A DNA stretch of 64,000 nt from Protonemura montana (taxonomy: Eukaryota > Arthropoda > Insecta > Plecoptera > Nemouridae), in contig OX387608.1 of NCBI GenBank assembly GCA_947568835.1, positions 4,378,001-4,442,000 on the forward strand. The letters are read 5' to 3'. Under the pieces are notes generated by a model. The model saw only the letters and a list, made by a program, of their open reading frames with translations. It was not told the DNA's origin and did no database searches. The position numbers were made by a program, and so were the translations under genes. Below are positions 1-11,415 of this stretch, in pieces; within the stretch, counting starts at the first letter, position 1, and each line of letters starts with the position of its first letter.

Positions 1-153
1 ATTTTTTTAAGAGTAAAAGTATTTAAAAAAAATGTAAATATTTGATGACTGTTTAAATATCATTCTGTGTATGATCATCCTGGACAAGAAACAACAGTAT
101 TATTATTATTACCAAACGTTGAATCTAAAATTGAACCCCATATGCATATATTC

Positions 154-453
154 TTAGAGTATTGATTTGAAGTCTTTGGAGAACCAAAAGTACCAAGAGA
201 AGCATAAGGGATAGCCCTTTCCAAAGAATAATACAAAATAAAGAACAAAATAAATTACACTTATGTATGACGGAATCGAAATTGCCCTAGCACTTTGTAG
301 TAATTGACCAGTAATTAATTTGTTACTTGGGAAGGAGATAGAACTTAACAGAAAAATTGATTGAATGTGGTCTTGATATTTTACCCAATAATGCTTCTGA
401 GATGGAATGTCCTTGCTAAGGAATGTGGATCTTTGGACTATTTTGCCATCCAT
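154..453 (-). CDS. possible exon of an unrecognised gene
   Basis: A 99-codon open frame on the minus strand. I do not recognise the product. The N-terminal two thirds (about residues 1-63, from MDGKIVQR to ARAISIPSY) has the mixed composition of a real soluble protein. The remainder is Phe/Tyr/Leu-rich and looks like translated AT-rich intron. If real, the exon would extend upstream of the Met (the frame is open through NVCPHS, with a possible AG acceptor near 475) and end near the IPSY codons, where only a weak GT donor is visible. It may equally be chance. It would be transcribed away from the GC-rich block at 960-1720. Confidence 0.2.
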   Translation of the reverse strand: MDGKIVQRSTFLSKDIPSQKHYWVKYQDHIQSIFLLSSISFPSNKLITGQLLQSARAISIPSYISVIYFVLYFVLFFGKGYPLCFSWYFWFSKDFKSIL

Positions 454-960
454 GGAATGAGGGCAAACATTCCCTAGTAAACTATTTAATCTCTCATCTA
501 TTAACTTTCAAATTAAGTCGTTGAACAAACAAAAGGAAAGAGTACAACAGATTTGCGATGCAAATTGATAGCGCACTTGTTTATTTTGCCGACTATTGAA
601 TTCCGAGCTAATTTGAGTTGTTACAAAATTCTTTAATGTTTGCCTCGTACGTCGTCAAACTTTTGTTGTCGGGAATTTTAGTTCCCTAGAATCTAGAATC
701 TGTTCTAGTTCTAGAATCTGTGGTTTCATTTACTACGGGAAGAATTTCTTGGTTTTTCGTTGAAAGGGCCCCAAGGAACAGACGGATAAAAAACATACAC
801 AGACAACATTAGCTAACTCGGAGACCCATTTATTCATCCATCTTTAACATCGCACAAGCAACCGTTTTAAAAACCACGCGATTTTTATTTACAAAAAAGT
901 TGATTTAAATTAAGTTACTATCGATAAACTCGCGATGATCGTTGTCATGTTCTAACGCTA
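454..960. other. no gene seen
   Basis: AT-rich sequence without a recognisable coding exon, RNA gene or long repeat. A short duplicated motif (CTAGAATCTG-like) lies near 687-720. Confidence 0.5.
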
Positions 961-1720
961 CGACTTGCACCTCGTAAAGCGAATGTATTCGAGCCATCAC
1001 GGCTCGAAGAAAACATTCCTAGTTTAAAACTCGAGCCAAGCCGGTCTCGGCCGAAGTCGATTCACCAGTTGCGCACGACGTCCGTCGCATTTATATTTAT
1101 TTGCATACATAAAAAAAAAGTTCACAACGCTGGAAAAAAAACAACTGATGATTTACGAGGAAAAAATGAGATGAGTGTCGAATTGCACGTGCGTCGACCG
1201 CCGTTCGTTTTTTTCGGACGACGGTTCCTTTTTTTTAAAAATCTCGTTTCCACGTTCGTTGGAAATGGAAGCTCGTTCCCTCTTCTCTTCCCTGAAGTGC
1301 GCCCCTGTCCCGTCCGAAGGTCCCAAAACCAATTCGAAACCACCGCAAACGTCCACGCGAATCCAACAAACGTCGTCTAAGAGCGTTGCTACGAGCGTCA
1401 AGTTCCGATCGGGTGGAAACTGGCTCCGATGTTTCGATGTTCGATGGCTCCGAACGTTTGCGTGGACGAGGGAGCCTTGATTGGCTACGATCAATCGTCG
1501 CGGCCCGCCGTCCTCTTGGCCGTGCGCGGTCGCGGAGATGTCTTATTGTCCTTCTTGGCGGCGACCTTGGCGGCGACCTTGGCGGCGCGTGGCGATGTTT
1601 TCACGGCCCGTGGACTGTTCTTCGGAGACCGCTCTGTGGAAATCGGGAGAGGGTTAGAGTTGGTGGCGGTGACCACACGCATGGAATCATATTGTTGTAT
1701 TTTATAAGATATCAAAATTC
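960..1720. promoter_or_regulatory. GC/CpG-rich block, possible promoter or 5' exon region
   Basis: Base composition changes sharply to CpG-rich sequence here, compared with AT-rich flanks. It includes short GGCGGCGACCTTGGC direct repeats near 1556-1590. Several overlapping open frames on both strands result from the loss of AT-rich stops. One, on the minus strand at 1491-1715, is Lys/Ala/Pro-rich but has no convincing family match. Such a block beside AT-rich DNA often marks a promoter/first exon in animals. Which gene it would serve cannot be read. Confidence 0.35.
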
Positions 1721-1764
1721 CCCTGAAATCTCAACACTTTGTTGGTTCTTTCATATCGCCAAAA

Positions 1765-1835
1765 ATGCCACAGATATTTTATTATTAGGAACACTAATAA
1801 AGAGAGAATGCTCTCAAAAATTGATCCCTAAACGG
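1765..1835 (-). mobile_element. tRNA-derived SINE, 3' fragment
   Basis: TTTTATTATTAGGAACACT followed by a CTCAAAAATTGATCCCTAAACGG-like stretch matches the end of the minus-oriented SINE seen more completely at 28110-28290 and 51380-51570. The tRNA-like head is missing. Confidence 0.6.
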
Positions 1836-1989
1836 CACAATAGTTCACAATGGAAACAATTTCAGCAAATTCGTACTTTACAATGTACTTGCATACCTAG
1901 AGAAAATTTTCGATGAAAAATGAATGAAATTTTTGTAAACCTTCATCGGTTAGCAAACTTGCAGACAGATTTTGCTGAAAAAATTAGCT

Positions 1990-2075
1990 CTAGATTCAGA
2001 GATTTCGAATGTGGCCTGCAAATTTCGTCCAAATCAGTTTAACAGTTTGGTCTGCTGAGTGCAAACAAACACGTA
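1990..2075 (+). mobile_element. degenerate LINE-like 3' tail
   Basis: AATTTCGTCCAAATCAGTTT followed by AACAGTTTGGTC and GTGCAAACAAAC resembles the 'aaatttcatcgaaatcggtccagccgttt' type of 3' end found on many arthropod RTE-like LINEs and their SINEs. Related tails are near 9455-9510, 43755-43800 and 45680-45722. No coding part is attached. Confidence 0.3.
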
Positions 2076-3156
2076 AAAAGCAACAAAAATGCTGTCGTAT
2101 TATTGCCGAGTAGTCAAACTGACGTTTACTTTGTTCATCCAACAATAGTTACGTATAGAAAATTATTCCGTTCGCAGCTACGTAACAGCCGATAGCAAAC
2201 TATTTTCAAACATTCCCGTGACTATCATTGCTCACGTTTTTGGCAAGTTACGAGCTTTTTCTCTCTCTTTACTTCACCCAAGTGTATTATTTGAATGTAA
2301 ATCACAAGATCTCTTTATCTCGCATCTGAAAGAGACAGTCTCGATTCTTGCAAGAGCAGAATTTTGTTATTATTTCTATATTTCGATCATGGATTGTAAA
2401 AATACCGAGCTAAACTACCCATCAGTATCTGTGGTAGTAGATTTGAAATGAACAGTCTAACATTCAGACAATCTTTCGTGGTCTGATTCCTACGATGACC
2501 TGGAACAACTAATCTACTTTCCAAATGAAGCCAACTTTATTTCCCTGCTGACTTTCAAAACTTTTTCAAAACTGTCATACAAATCCAACAATCAAGTTGC
2601 ATGATGATAATCAACTGGCATATAAAAACCTCAACTAAAAAAGTCTGACAAACTCCCATTAAGCAACTAAGGGTAGATTAAGAATCTTTCAGTCTGTTAA
2701 ATTGTTATTTGCTTGGGAACAGCTGATCAAAAGATTTGACGATCATCAAACAATATGGCAGACATCAACGTAGTAATGCCGCTTATTTGTAGTTCACAGT
2801 TGGCACACTAGTCAATTCACAACTCGAAAGCTGTGAACCCGATTCACAACCCAGTTGCACCTGTCGGATGTTCTCTCCTTGAATGGATTACAGAAAATAT
2901 TCCACTTCAAAGTCAATTGCAAAGCATAGGCAATAAAATAAAAAATATTTTACCCAAGTTATTCGGTCAAAACTGCCCGAAAATTTTTTCCATCTACACG
3001 CAAACAAGATACTCTGTTGCTAAAAAACCCTGCGGTTTTATAAGTTTTACAGTCCTACCTCACATTTCACAACTACATCAAACGACAAGACCACCCACAC
3101 TAATATTTTTTAAACTCATGTCTACTCTTTCTAGCTTCGGCGCTAGTTTATAAAAG
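2076..3156. other. no gene seen
   Basis: AT-rich sequence lying downstream of SSR1 on the minus strand. Open frames at 2218-2451 and 2833-3153 have no protein-like features. A minus-strand AATAAA lies near 2527, and any long SSR1 3'UTR would run through here. A piece like the end of the palindromic element of 3170-3416 (AAACTCATGTCTACT) lies near 3112-3126. Confidence 0.4.
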
Positions 3157-3169
3157 AACTATTTAAAAC

Positions 3170-3416
3170 TTTTTAGAAAAACTATTTGAAATGGGTTTTG
3201 AATGCTAAGTAAAGGGCTACTAAATTTCCCGACGTTTCGCAACATATACTAGTTACTTCTTCAGAGGTTTGAGCAGTCCTGACAATTTTCCAATAACAAA
3301 AGAACCACATAAAATTTAGCAGCCCTTTACTTAGCATTCAAAACCCAGTTCAAATAGTTTTTCTAAAAACTTGTGCTAAGGATAAATCAAGTAGACATGA
3401 GTCTAAAAACCATCAT
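3170..3416 (-). mobile_element. palindromic MITE-like element inserted just after SSR1
   Basis: Two inverted arms are visible: AAACTATTTGAAATGGGTTT-TGAATGCTAAGTAAAGGGCT on the left and its near reverse complement ending in CAAATAGTTTTT on the right. The centre carries CCGACGTTTCG. The element is flanked by the exact 13-bp direct repeat AACTATTTAAAAC (3157-3169 and 3417-3429), consistent with a target-site duplication. It lies 17 bp past the SSR1 stop codon, so it is probably part of that gene's 3'UTR. Related copies are at 8404, 21690, 29800, 41170, 44657 and 55604. Confidence 0.75.
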
Positions 3417-3433
3417 AACTATTTAAAACGGTG

Positions 3434-5914
3434 CTATCTCGGCTTGACCTTACCGTTATTCTTGTTCATCGCGTTGATGGTCTCCTTGGGCAGCCAGTCA
3501 AAGTCGACGTCGTTGGGGTTCGACGTGCCGGTCTCGACGGTGGGTTTCTTGCCAACGCGTTTCTTGCCGACCGAGTACAGGAACTGCTGGCCGACCACGA
3601 GCAGCAGAACGGCACACGCCGCCAGGAACACGTACAGGAAGAATGTCTCGCCGTCGAGGCCCTCCTCGAGCTCGATGATTTGAACGGTTTCGTTGTAGAC
3701 GGCCTCTGTGTAGACTTTGCCCTCCTGTGGGAACCGGGCGTGAAACGTTAGAACATTTTTCATTTATGACTCAATGTCTTACGACTACGTACGTAGTATC
3801 CAATCACGTAGGGATTCAACAAACAAACTCAGATCAAAAACGGTTTTCGTTTTTTTAGATATCGGTTCTGGTTTCTGGCGGCCTAGTCAGGAAAACTGTC
3901 AGGGCGGAGATTTTAAATTTCCTCGTATCTTTAAAAGCAGGGTGAAAAATCTGTTTCAAATCTTGGCCTCCATGTTCTGTTCAGAGATTGTTTAAAATAA
4001 CATCACAGGTTTTGATTATAGAAAAAGACAAATCTAGGCTTTGGTTCTGGAATAACATTTTGGTTCCCGATACGGTTCCATTAAAAAATAAAAAGTTTCG
4101 ACGACAAAGTCCAGAGAAAACTGTTTCTGTCAACATATACAGCTCCAATCATTTTGAAATGTCATGGAATAACTTAATAGCATGTATTGAGATTGTGGAA
4201 AGGCTTAAATTTGTATTCCATCAGTGGTATCGGAATCATTACTGAACGGACAGAACCGATATTCTTTGACCGTAGTTACGGTTTTTGGTTTCAATCCCAT
4301 GAAAAATGTAGTTTATTGGGTTTTGATTTGGGTCCCGTGCTACGAAGCATCAAAAGCCAATATGACCTAAAACTGCCACATGCAACCACATGTCTTTCTT
4401 CAATGACATAAATACCTAAAAGATTTGTTTGCAAGACAGATGTTACTTTGCAGAAAAATCACTGCCAGTTAGGTTGGGTTGGAGAGACCATGGAAGATAA
4501 GAGATTAATTAGGCTCGCTTATCTCTTTGACCTTGAGGGAAATATTTGACAGTAAACAAAACTTATGTAATTATTCATTATTTAGCAGCAAGTTGCTCTA
4601 ATTTTCTGGCAATACTTCAGAAACAAAGAAGCCCCGTTGCAAAGCTAACGTGGGTCAACATTAGCAAACGTTTCCTTGCCTGAAAAATCTTTTTCCTCAG
4701 TTCAAATGAAGATTTGACCACCAATTGGTAAAAAAGGACATAAATATTCTTTTGTTCAAATTACAAGACAAAATATCTTGCAAGCTGGTGTGAACCAAAT
4801 TACGGCTGGAGAAAGTTCAAGTCAATATCGCATAAGGTGAATGATCCTTTCAGAATGGACCTCGACTGGTATAAACTTACGGAATTTCTGTAGTTAAGAT
4901 TAATGTTTAATCCAAATGGCCGCCCAGCATATTGTTCTGCAGGAATGAATGAGTAGGCCAGTGTTGCTTCGTGGCTAGATTTCACCAGACGGTTGTAGGC
5001 AATCGTCGAGAAGTTCTGGATGTGGAAGGTGAAGTCCATCGGGTAACGGAATGATGCGTCCAATGTTTCTAGGGTGTAGTCTTGGTTCCCGTTGTTAGCG
5101 AAACCGACGAGGAACTCGACAAGGTGGCCGGCTGGCAGCTCTGAGAGAAGAGATGCCAATTTGTTGTCAGAGAAATATGGATAGTTAGCTACTTTTTATA
5201 CAGGCTAAAACCAGTTGTAATGGAGAAAGGAGATTGCATAATGGTTTGATTATTGGAAGGCTGGTAATGGTATGCTAGAGTTTATAGCGCCAAGCAACAA
5301 ACGAAGATCTTAAGTGATACGTTCAACAAATTCTAATTGGGTTCTTACCAAGATTGCCAACAGATGCCGATGCAAGTGGCTTTGTAAATAGTATAGTTGT
5401 TTCAGCATCTTGCGCTCCACCTACACCTGAGTCGTCTTCTTCTGGACCATCATCTACAACCTGCGTCTCTTCACCTTCTCCTTCAACATCCACATCATTG
5501 TCTTCATCGATTTCATCTTCTTCGGCATAGGCCATAAACCGGCTCCCTGAAAAACGATTAGGGTTAAAGGGATGACAGGGGTTGACATGGTGACATATGT
5601 CTGGCTTAGTTTCATAATTTATGCGGTGCAGATCAACTTCTAGGAAGTAAATAGGGAAACGAGATATTTTCCAATCTTCTCTCAAAAATTCAATTGCACC
5701 TTCATACACTTTAAAGGATATTGACCCGAATTTCTTTAAAGAGGTGAGCATACCTGGTATGCCACGTACAGTGAAGTGCGAATGAGTGTCAATGTCCTAA
5801 TCTATTTTCGTTCACTTTCCAACCCAGATATAAATACATAAGTCACTTACCATTGTCTACCGTCAAAAGGAGGGCAGGCAGAACCAGCAAACCCAGAAGG
5901 AATAAGTTCTTCAT
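3434..5914 (-). CDS. SSR1: translocon-associated protein subunit alpha (SSR-alpha/TRAP-alpha), 4 coding exons
   Basis: SSR-alpha is the ER-membrane TRAP subunit that sits beside the Sec61 translocon and helps nascent secretory chains translocate. Coding exons (minus): 5914-5851, 5546-5349, 5140-4881 and 3724-3434. They join in frame to 813 nt (270 aa plus TAG), and every intron is GT-AG. Exon 1 gives a signal peptide (MKNLFLLGLLVLPALLLTVD). Exon 2 is the strongly acidic luminal segment typical of the family, ending in the ETTILFTKP block. Exon 3 carries the conserved luminal domain (ELPAGHLVEFLVGFANNG, DASFRYPMDF, AYSFIPAEQ, GRPFGLNINLNY). Exon 4 has EEGLDGETFF, one membrane helix (about LYVFLAACAVLLLVVG) and a basic cytosolic tail with DVDFDWLPKETIN. 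Length fits the family (human about 286 aa). The ATG is fixed by the signal peptide. It is divergent from AARSD1. Family recognition is from recalled sequence. Confidence 0.95.
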
Positions 5915-6193
5915 CGTTGAACGTTCGGAGCAGTCAGTCTTGTATTGGTGATGAGTGGCCCGAATAACATGCAAAACGTCTGCAAGCAGAACTGTATGAC
6001 GGGTATGCGGCGTAGAAGGACGTGGAAGTGGACGGATGTGACGCCGTTTGACACCGGCTCAAAGGCGGATGCAGTTGGGACCTCTTTGATCAGCTGTTTT
6101 GCACGGCGGACTTTCAAAAAAAAGTGTGCACGTTATTGCCCTCTGACATATTTGAGTAGGATTTGTGTTTTTCTGTGAAAAACACTTTGAAAC
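5915..6193. promoter_or_regulatory. shared head-to-head promoter region of SSR1 and AARSD1
   Basis: Only 279 bp separate the two start codons, which point away from each other, so the 5'UTRs and core promoters of both genes must lie here unless non-coding exons sit inside the neighbour. The middle is GC-richer (about 5990-6110) and contains a GATCAGCTG motif near 6089. No TATA box is evident for either gene. Confidence 0.7.
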
Positions 6194-9100
6194 ATGGTGG
6201 TTTTTGCTTGCCAGTCTGATAGCTTTATGAAAGAGGTAGTATCTGCGTGCCTAACTAGCTACCTACCTCAATCCTTAGTCCTTACTCCCTACCTACTTGT
6301 TAACATTCACATTCATATTAATGTTATTTTTTAAAGATTAATTTTAACTTGTGACTCTTTTACAGTATGTAACCAAGGTAGTGTCATGCAAAGAATCACA
6401 GTTAAAAAAGGGATTGGATGGAAAGTCTTCATCTCTTGACGGCTTTGAAGTAATATTAGAAGATACCATAATATTTCCGGAAGGTGGAGGCCAGGTACGA
6501 CTCGCCAATAGTTGGTTAAACTGACATTTTGCTAACATGGAAAGTATGCATATATTTTTTCTTTTCTCAGCCCTGTGATCTCGGATTCCTAGATGATGTG
6601 GAAGTACTGCAAGTCAACCGGAGAGGACTTGAAGCCATTCACTTTGTGAAAACTTCTCTGGAGATTGGTAAAACAGTGAAACAAACGATAAATTGGGAAC
6701 GGCGCCTTGACCATATGCAACAGCACTCTGGTAATTTCATTAAAACATACTAGGAAATGTAACCCAAGCAGTGTCTGTGCCCTGTTGGAGGACCATTTTC
6801 TTTATTATTTGTACAAGGAATCCAAATATACCAACAACAAAAAAATCCGAGCAGGATTAGCCATGCGACGGTGTACCACATAATTACCGATTTTTCTTCC
6901 TAGTAACCAATGCAATGTGACAAGTGGCACTTAAGTGCAATGCTTTTCTAGATTTCTAGAATAAGGAGGCTTTCTTTTCCATAAAATTGGTCCGGTTGAG
7001 CAGTCAGTACTGTTAGTAAAGAACTAACATTCACTGAAGCAAAATAAAAATATTATAAAGTGAATTTGCTACTTACATTAATTGAAATATTGACACTATC
7101 AAGAGATGTTACATAAGAAACTACGGAAGCAATGTCTACTCAAATTTAATTCTCCACTTTATCTACCCGTAGGCCAGCATTTGATCACGGCAATAGCGGA
7201 TGCCGAATATGGATTTGCCACAACTGCTTGGTGGCTCGGCGAAGAAGTTACCTACATCGAATTAGGTAATGTTTGCTGGTTTTTCGTTGGTTTTTTCAGA
7301 TAAAAAATCAGCGGATACTATTTCCGTGACAGTTTAGTAATTAGTACTTATACTTCATCGCCTTCATTCTTCTATTCTTAGACACTCCAACAATGACTGT
7401 TGCTCAGATCGAGAAGCTGGAAAAACTAGTCAATGAGAAGATTTTAGCAGCTAACCCAGTAACAGTAAAAGTCTTCGAGGAAGGGGATCCTTATCTGAAG
7501 GAGGTAAGCACTCCAGAGTCTGCAATTCAATTGTGGAAATACTCGTGTAAACTTCTCACATGCCTACTCGTTAGATTGTCATTTTTATGTAAATAAAAAT
7601 GTGCCACTTAGTTTTGAATACCTTTAAGTCATGTGTGACTTTGACTCGTTTGAAAAGAAAGCATAGTGAATGAAAGTGTATAAGAGCTCATTGTTGAAGG
7701 GCCTAGATTCCAAAAGAACCTTGGTTACCAGAATTGTAATAATGTCGAGCAAATTTACGCTAAAACCATATTACATTCGTTCAACTCCCTTCACTCAGAG
7801 AGAAGACATTTGCCAAAACTCTAACAATTGGTTTGTTTAGCAACCATATCTCGAGCCTTACAAATTGAATTCCTTTTTTATTTTTTCATTATTACAAAAT
7901 TTTCCTATCTAGCCTCGAGCTTGGCAATTAAACAGACAAAATACAATTATCTAAGTTTGGTGCCACAGCAATAGTTAAAACTGTCGCTATGTCGTAGGTT
8001 CACACCCGAGGTCTCCCGGACGACCACAAAGGTTCGGTGCGGATCGTCACCATCGAGGGCGTAGAGAGCAACATGTGTTGCGGCACGCACGTCAACAACC
8101 TCAGTCAACTGCAGGTACGAGCACGTAACCTCTTTCAAATTTTCAGTTGGCAGGAAGTGTTCCTTGTACGACACTGACAGTCTAAGACATTTTTCTTCTT
8201 CCCTATGTGAACAAGACGACATGACTGAAACGAAGTCTGCATCTTTCGCAACCAGCTTTTTCAACTATAATATATTGCATTTCTTCCATTTCTTCTTGCT
8301 ATTATTCTCATTTACATAATCCACTTAGGGTGCCAATAGGCTGGTTATTTGTTGTGACTTGTGTTATATAAGGAAAGAGATAGGGAACACTACTTACAGA
8401 ATAATTGACAAAAACTATTAGAACTGAGTTTTGAATGCTAAGTGAAGAACAACTAAATATCCCAACGTTTCGTAACTTGTACCTGTTATTTTATCAAAGG
8501 TCAAAGCAGTCCTGACAGTTTTCCGATAACAAAAGATCCACACAAAATTTAAACAATTACCTTGTTCAGGCATCCTAAATGCATCTACCTAAAGTAATAC
8601 CTAATAAGGTCGATAACTCAAAAACTAACATAATTTGTAGTTTTGAAAATCAACCCCACACAAATTGATGTATTTAACTAACTAACAAATTATGTGTGTG
8701 GACATGAGTAGACATGACTCGAAAAACCATCATGCAGAATACATTATTTATTATTATGTACAAATCCAGTGGTTCTGTGTTTGTTGCCGTAACTGGAGAA
8801 GCTTGAAAAGCCAGATTTTAAACTTCAAGAACCAACGTCTCATGCCTTGTTAAGATTGTTGATGGTGGTTTCGTCGTGTTTTGCAGATGGTAAAGCTCCT
8901 CTACGCTGAGAAGGGCAAGAAGAACAAGACAAACCTGCACTTCCTGGCCGGCAACCGCGTCTTAAAGCAGCTGACCAAGAGCCTGGACCGCGAGAAGAAG
9001 CTCACCGTGTTGTTAAAGTTAGTCTTACCCTTGAAACTAGCTTAGAAGGATGGAGACATACACAAACCTGACTTAAATTATCAGTTAACTGTTACCCACT

Positions 9101-11378
9101 AAGGCTTTGCAAATGCAATTTGAGTGGTAAATAAGTGTTTCCTTCTGTGATATATTTATTTATTTCTCTTTGGAAACCTCCCATGCTTCTTTTGGTACAT
9201 TTGGTTCAACAGAGGCTCGTTGAAACTTGTACTGTAAAAAATGTCCATGGGAGCAAGCTGGAAGCAAGTTCATGAAAACAAAACCATCAAGCTGATGAAT
9301 AAAAAAAAAGTCAAATCTATATTTAGGCCCAGTATTATAATACTTTTTAACTCATAGTTAAGCTCCTAACTCACAGAAACAGCTGACATTCACTGCATGT
9401 GTTTGGTTGATACCATGGCAATTGATTTAATTCTTGAGATAACAAATGTGTCCAGCAAATTTCATTCTAATTGGTCCAACCATTTACCCGATAAAGAGCA
9501 AACAAACTCCGCATTGTTTTCCTGGTAGTCAAGTTATGGCTTCCCTTTGTTTGCTTCACTCATCCAATAATTTGAATTTAATTTGTTTTAGAAACGGGCC
9601 CGCATCTCATGTCGATTTGGTAGACAAACTTCAAAAGTCTCTGAAAGTAACAACTAAGGTATGTACAAGCTAATGGAGATTACAATTCATAGTTTAAAAA
9701 AGTTAAAAGAGCGCCAAGAGGTTAATAAATGAAGTGGGCACGAAGCAAGAGGTGAATGCGGCAAATTGAGGTGGAGATGACTGTTTGCAAAGGTGAAAAG
9801 GGGTACGTCTTATTCATTTCCTTGCTTACATCAAATGTAGAATACAGAATGCTATATTACTGCATAAACAAGGAAAGTGCAGCAATGTTGCACCTCTCTT
9901 CACCTATTGCATCGGACATTTTAATTTTAAACTTCAGTAAGATTTTCACCTTTTTTTCTCTTTCCTGTTCATTTTTTTTGCATACTTTTGTACCTCATAC
10001 ATACCTCTTAAGTACTTTGTAAGGAAACGAAAATGAGGAAGATTCAACACAACAGTAACTAAATTAATTAAACTATGTTCCTAAGACTGCTTCTAGTACG
10101 ACCTGTGGTACGACCGTAGATATCAAACTTTAGTTTAGTAATCTCTGTTTTATGTTATTAGTTATTACTACTTAATTGTATCTGCACTAGTTGAATTGTG
10201 TTGATACTTGATAATCTTAACTAAAAGATTCTGGCAATATTACCATTGTAGAGCTTGCAAACTCTTCTTCGAGAGACAGCCGTGGTGGAAGCCAAGAAAG
10301 TCAAGGAAAGCGGAGAGAAGTTTATCCAACTTCACAAGAAGGAAGCAGACATCGACTTCATCAACGTTTTCATCAGTGAAGTCAATGACGAGGTAATCTA
10401 TACCGTTCATCATACCAATAAAAATGACGTATCGTTGTTGAGTGCTGAAAGAATTAACTGCTGTAACAGGTCATTGATATACATTGCAAATCAACATGAA
10501 TGCTTTGCGGCAACTACCGGTTATTCTCCACAACCTGCACTTTTCATATCATGTTTCTTGGCATTGCATTTGGAAATTTATAATTAACAACCAACAAAAA
10601 GTCCCATTGGTTGTTCAAAAGTTAGGCACAAGTTCTCCATCTCTCGAAGGAAACTGGCACAACTTTATAACTCTGGTATAGCTGGTCTAGCACAGAGACT
10701 ACAGTGCATGAAGAGCGACATTGCATGTTATTTGTAATTCACACGTGTATTGCCAAATAATATTGCCATTATGGCAACTGCTTGCAGTCCATCTTGCTGC
10801 TGCTGACCGTGGGTGAAGAGAAATCACCTGCTAATCAGATGGCACTCTATGGCAAACCTGACCTTGTTGCTGCTCTTGGACCGACGTAAGTTTTTATCAA
10901 CTAGCTCGAGTCCGTTTTTCATTGCTGCAGGCACATCGCAAGTCTTTCCTCTGTACTTGAGTTGTACAAACTGGTCTAGTATGTGAAGTCTCATGCAAAC
11001 TAGGTGGCTAGTATTTAATTTTAGTTGCTTTTAGTAGGCATAGTTGCTCTGTACTTGAGTTGTACCAACTGGTCTAGTATGTGAAGTCTCATGCAAACTA
11101 GGTGGCTAGTATTTAATTTTAGTTGCTTTTAGTAGGCATAGTTGCTAACAGAGAACTTTCGAAGTTGCTTATTTGATTCTGCATTTGCTTACCGACTTAT
11201 TTTAATGCCTCGTACTTAAAAACTGAATCTTTATAGGGTGTGTGAAATCATGCAAGGAAAGGGAGCAGCCAAAGGAGCTCGTTTCTCTGCTCGAGTAGCC
11301 GACGTCAGCGCTAAAAGTCTTCTGAAGGCTAGAGAATTTATTAACGATCAGTTGAAGACAAATCTCTTAACGGCATAA
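6194..11378 (+). CDS. AARSD1: alanyl-tRNA editing protein AARSD1 (AlaX-like), 11 coding exons
   Basis: A free-standing editing-domain protein that hydrolyses Ser (and Gly) mischarged on tRNA-Ala. Coding exons: 6194-6235, 6366-6494, 6571-6730, 7173-7265, 7382-7503, 7998-8114, 8887-9017, 9592-9658, 10252-10392, 10788-10885 and 11237-11378. They sum to 1242 nt, i.e. 413 aa plus TAA, with every junction in phase and GT-AG; the length is close to human AARSD1 (412). The start MVVFACQSDSFMKE matches the family N-terminus. Diagnostic blocks are ILEDTIIFPEGGGQ (about 45-57), WERRLDHMQQHSGQHLITA with the HxxxH zinc ligands, TRGLPDDH, and SNMCCGTHVNNLSQLQ with the Cys/His of the editing/zinc site. The C-terminal region has GKKNKTNLHFLAGNRVL and a GPTVCEIMQGKGAAKGARF motif. 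Introns 6, 7 and 10 hold repeats. The gene looks intact. Confidence 0.95.
8404..8734. mobile_element. diverged copy of the palindromic MITE-like family in AARSD1 intron 6
   Basis: It begins AAAAACTATTAGAACTGAG and TTTTGAATGCTAAGTGAAG, has the CCCAACGTTTCGTAAC core, and ends ACTCGAAAAACCATCAT, matching the ends of the 3170-3416 element. It is expanded in the middle by unrelated AT-rich sequence. The 7-bp repeat CAGAATA flanks both ends (8397-8403 and 8735-8741). Confidence 0.6.
9325..9510 (+). mobile_element. MITE-like fragment plus LINE-like tail in AARSD1 intron 7
   Basis: CCCAGTATTATAATACTTTT followed by TAACTCATAGTTAA matches the reverse complement of the end of a second copy at 57480-57512 (AACTATGAGTTATGAACATT, AATACTGGGT), suggesting terminal inverted repeats. 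Between them both copies share ACTGCATGTG-TTGGTTG-CCATGGCAA. It is followed by AATTTCATTCTAATTGGTCC, a LINE-like 3' tail. Confidence 0.5.
10949..11146 (+). repeat. 98-bp tandem duplication in AARSD1 intron 10
   Basis: Two adjacent, almost identical copies (unit starts at 10951 and 11049, CTGTACTTGAGTTGTAC...). They differ by only about one base (TACAAACTGG versus TACCAACTGG), so the duplication is recent. Confidence 0.9.
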
Positions 11379-11409
11379 TCGCAAATTTGACTACCGACGT
11401 ATGGCTGAC

Positions 11410-11415
11410 ATTAAA
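11410..11415 (+). terminator. candidate AARSD1 poly(A) signal ATTAAA
   Basis: The variant hexamer ATTAAA lies 32 bp after the AARSD1 stop codon. No canonical AATAAA is seen in the next 150 bp. The short convergent spacer before RpS28 fits a compact 3' end. Confidence 0.35.

Noticed and set aside
1491-1715. histone H1-like Lys/Ala/Pro-rich frame
   Set aside because: Composition reflects short GGCGGCGACCTTGGC repeats on the opposite strand. There is no globular winged-helix domain, and part of the frame enters AT-rich non-coding DNA.
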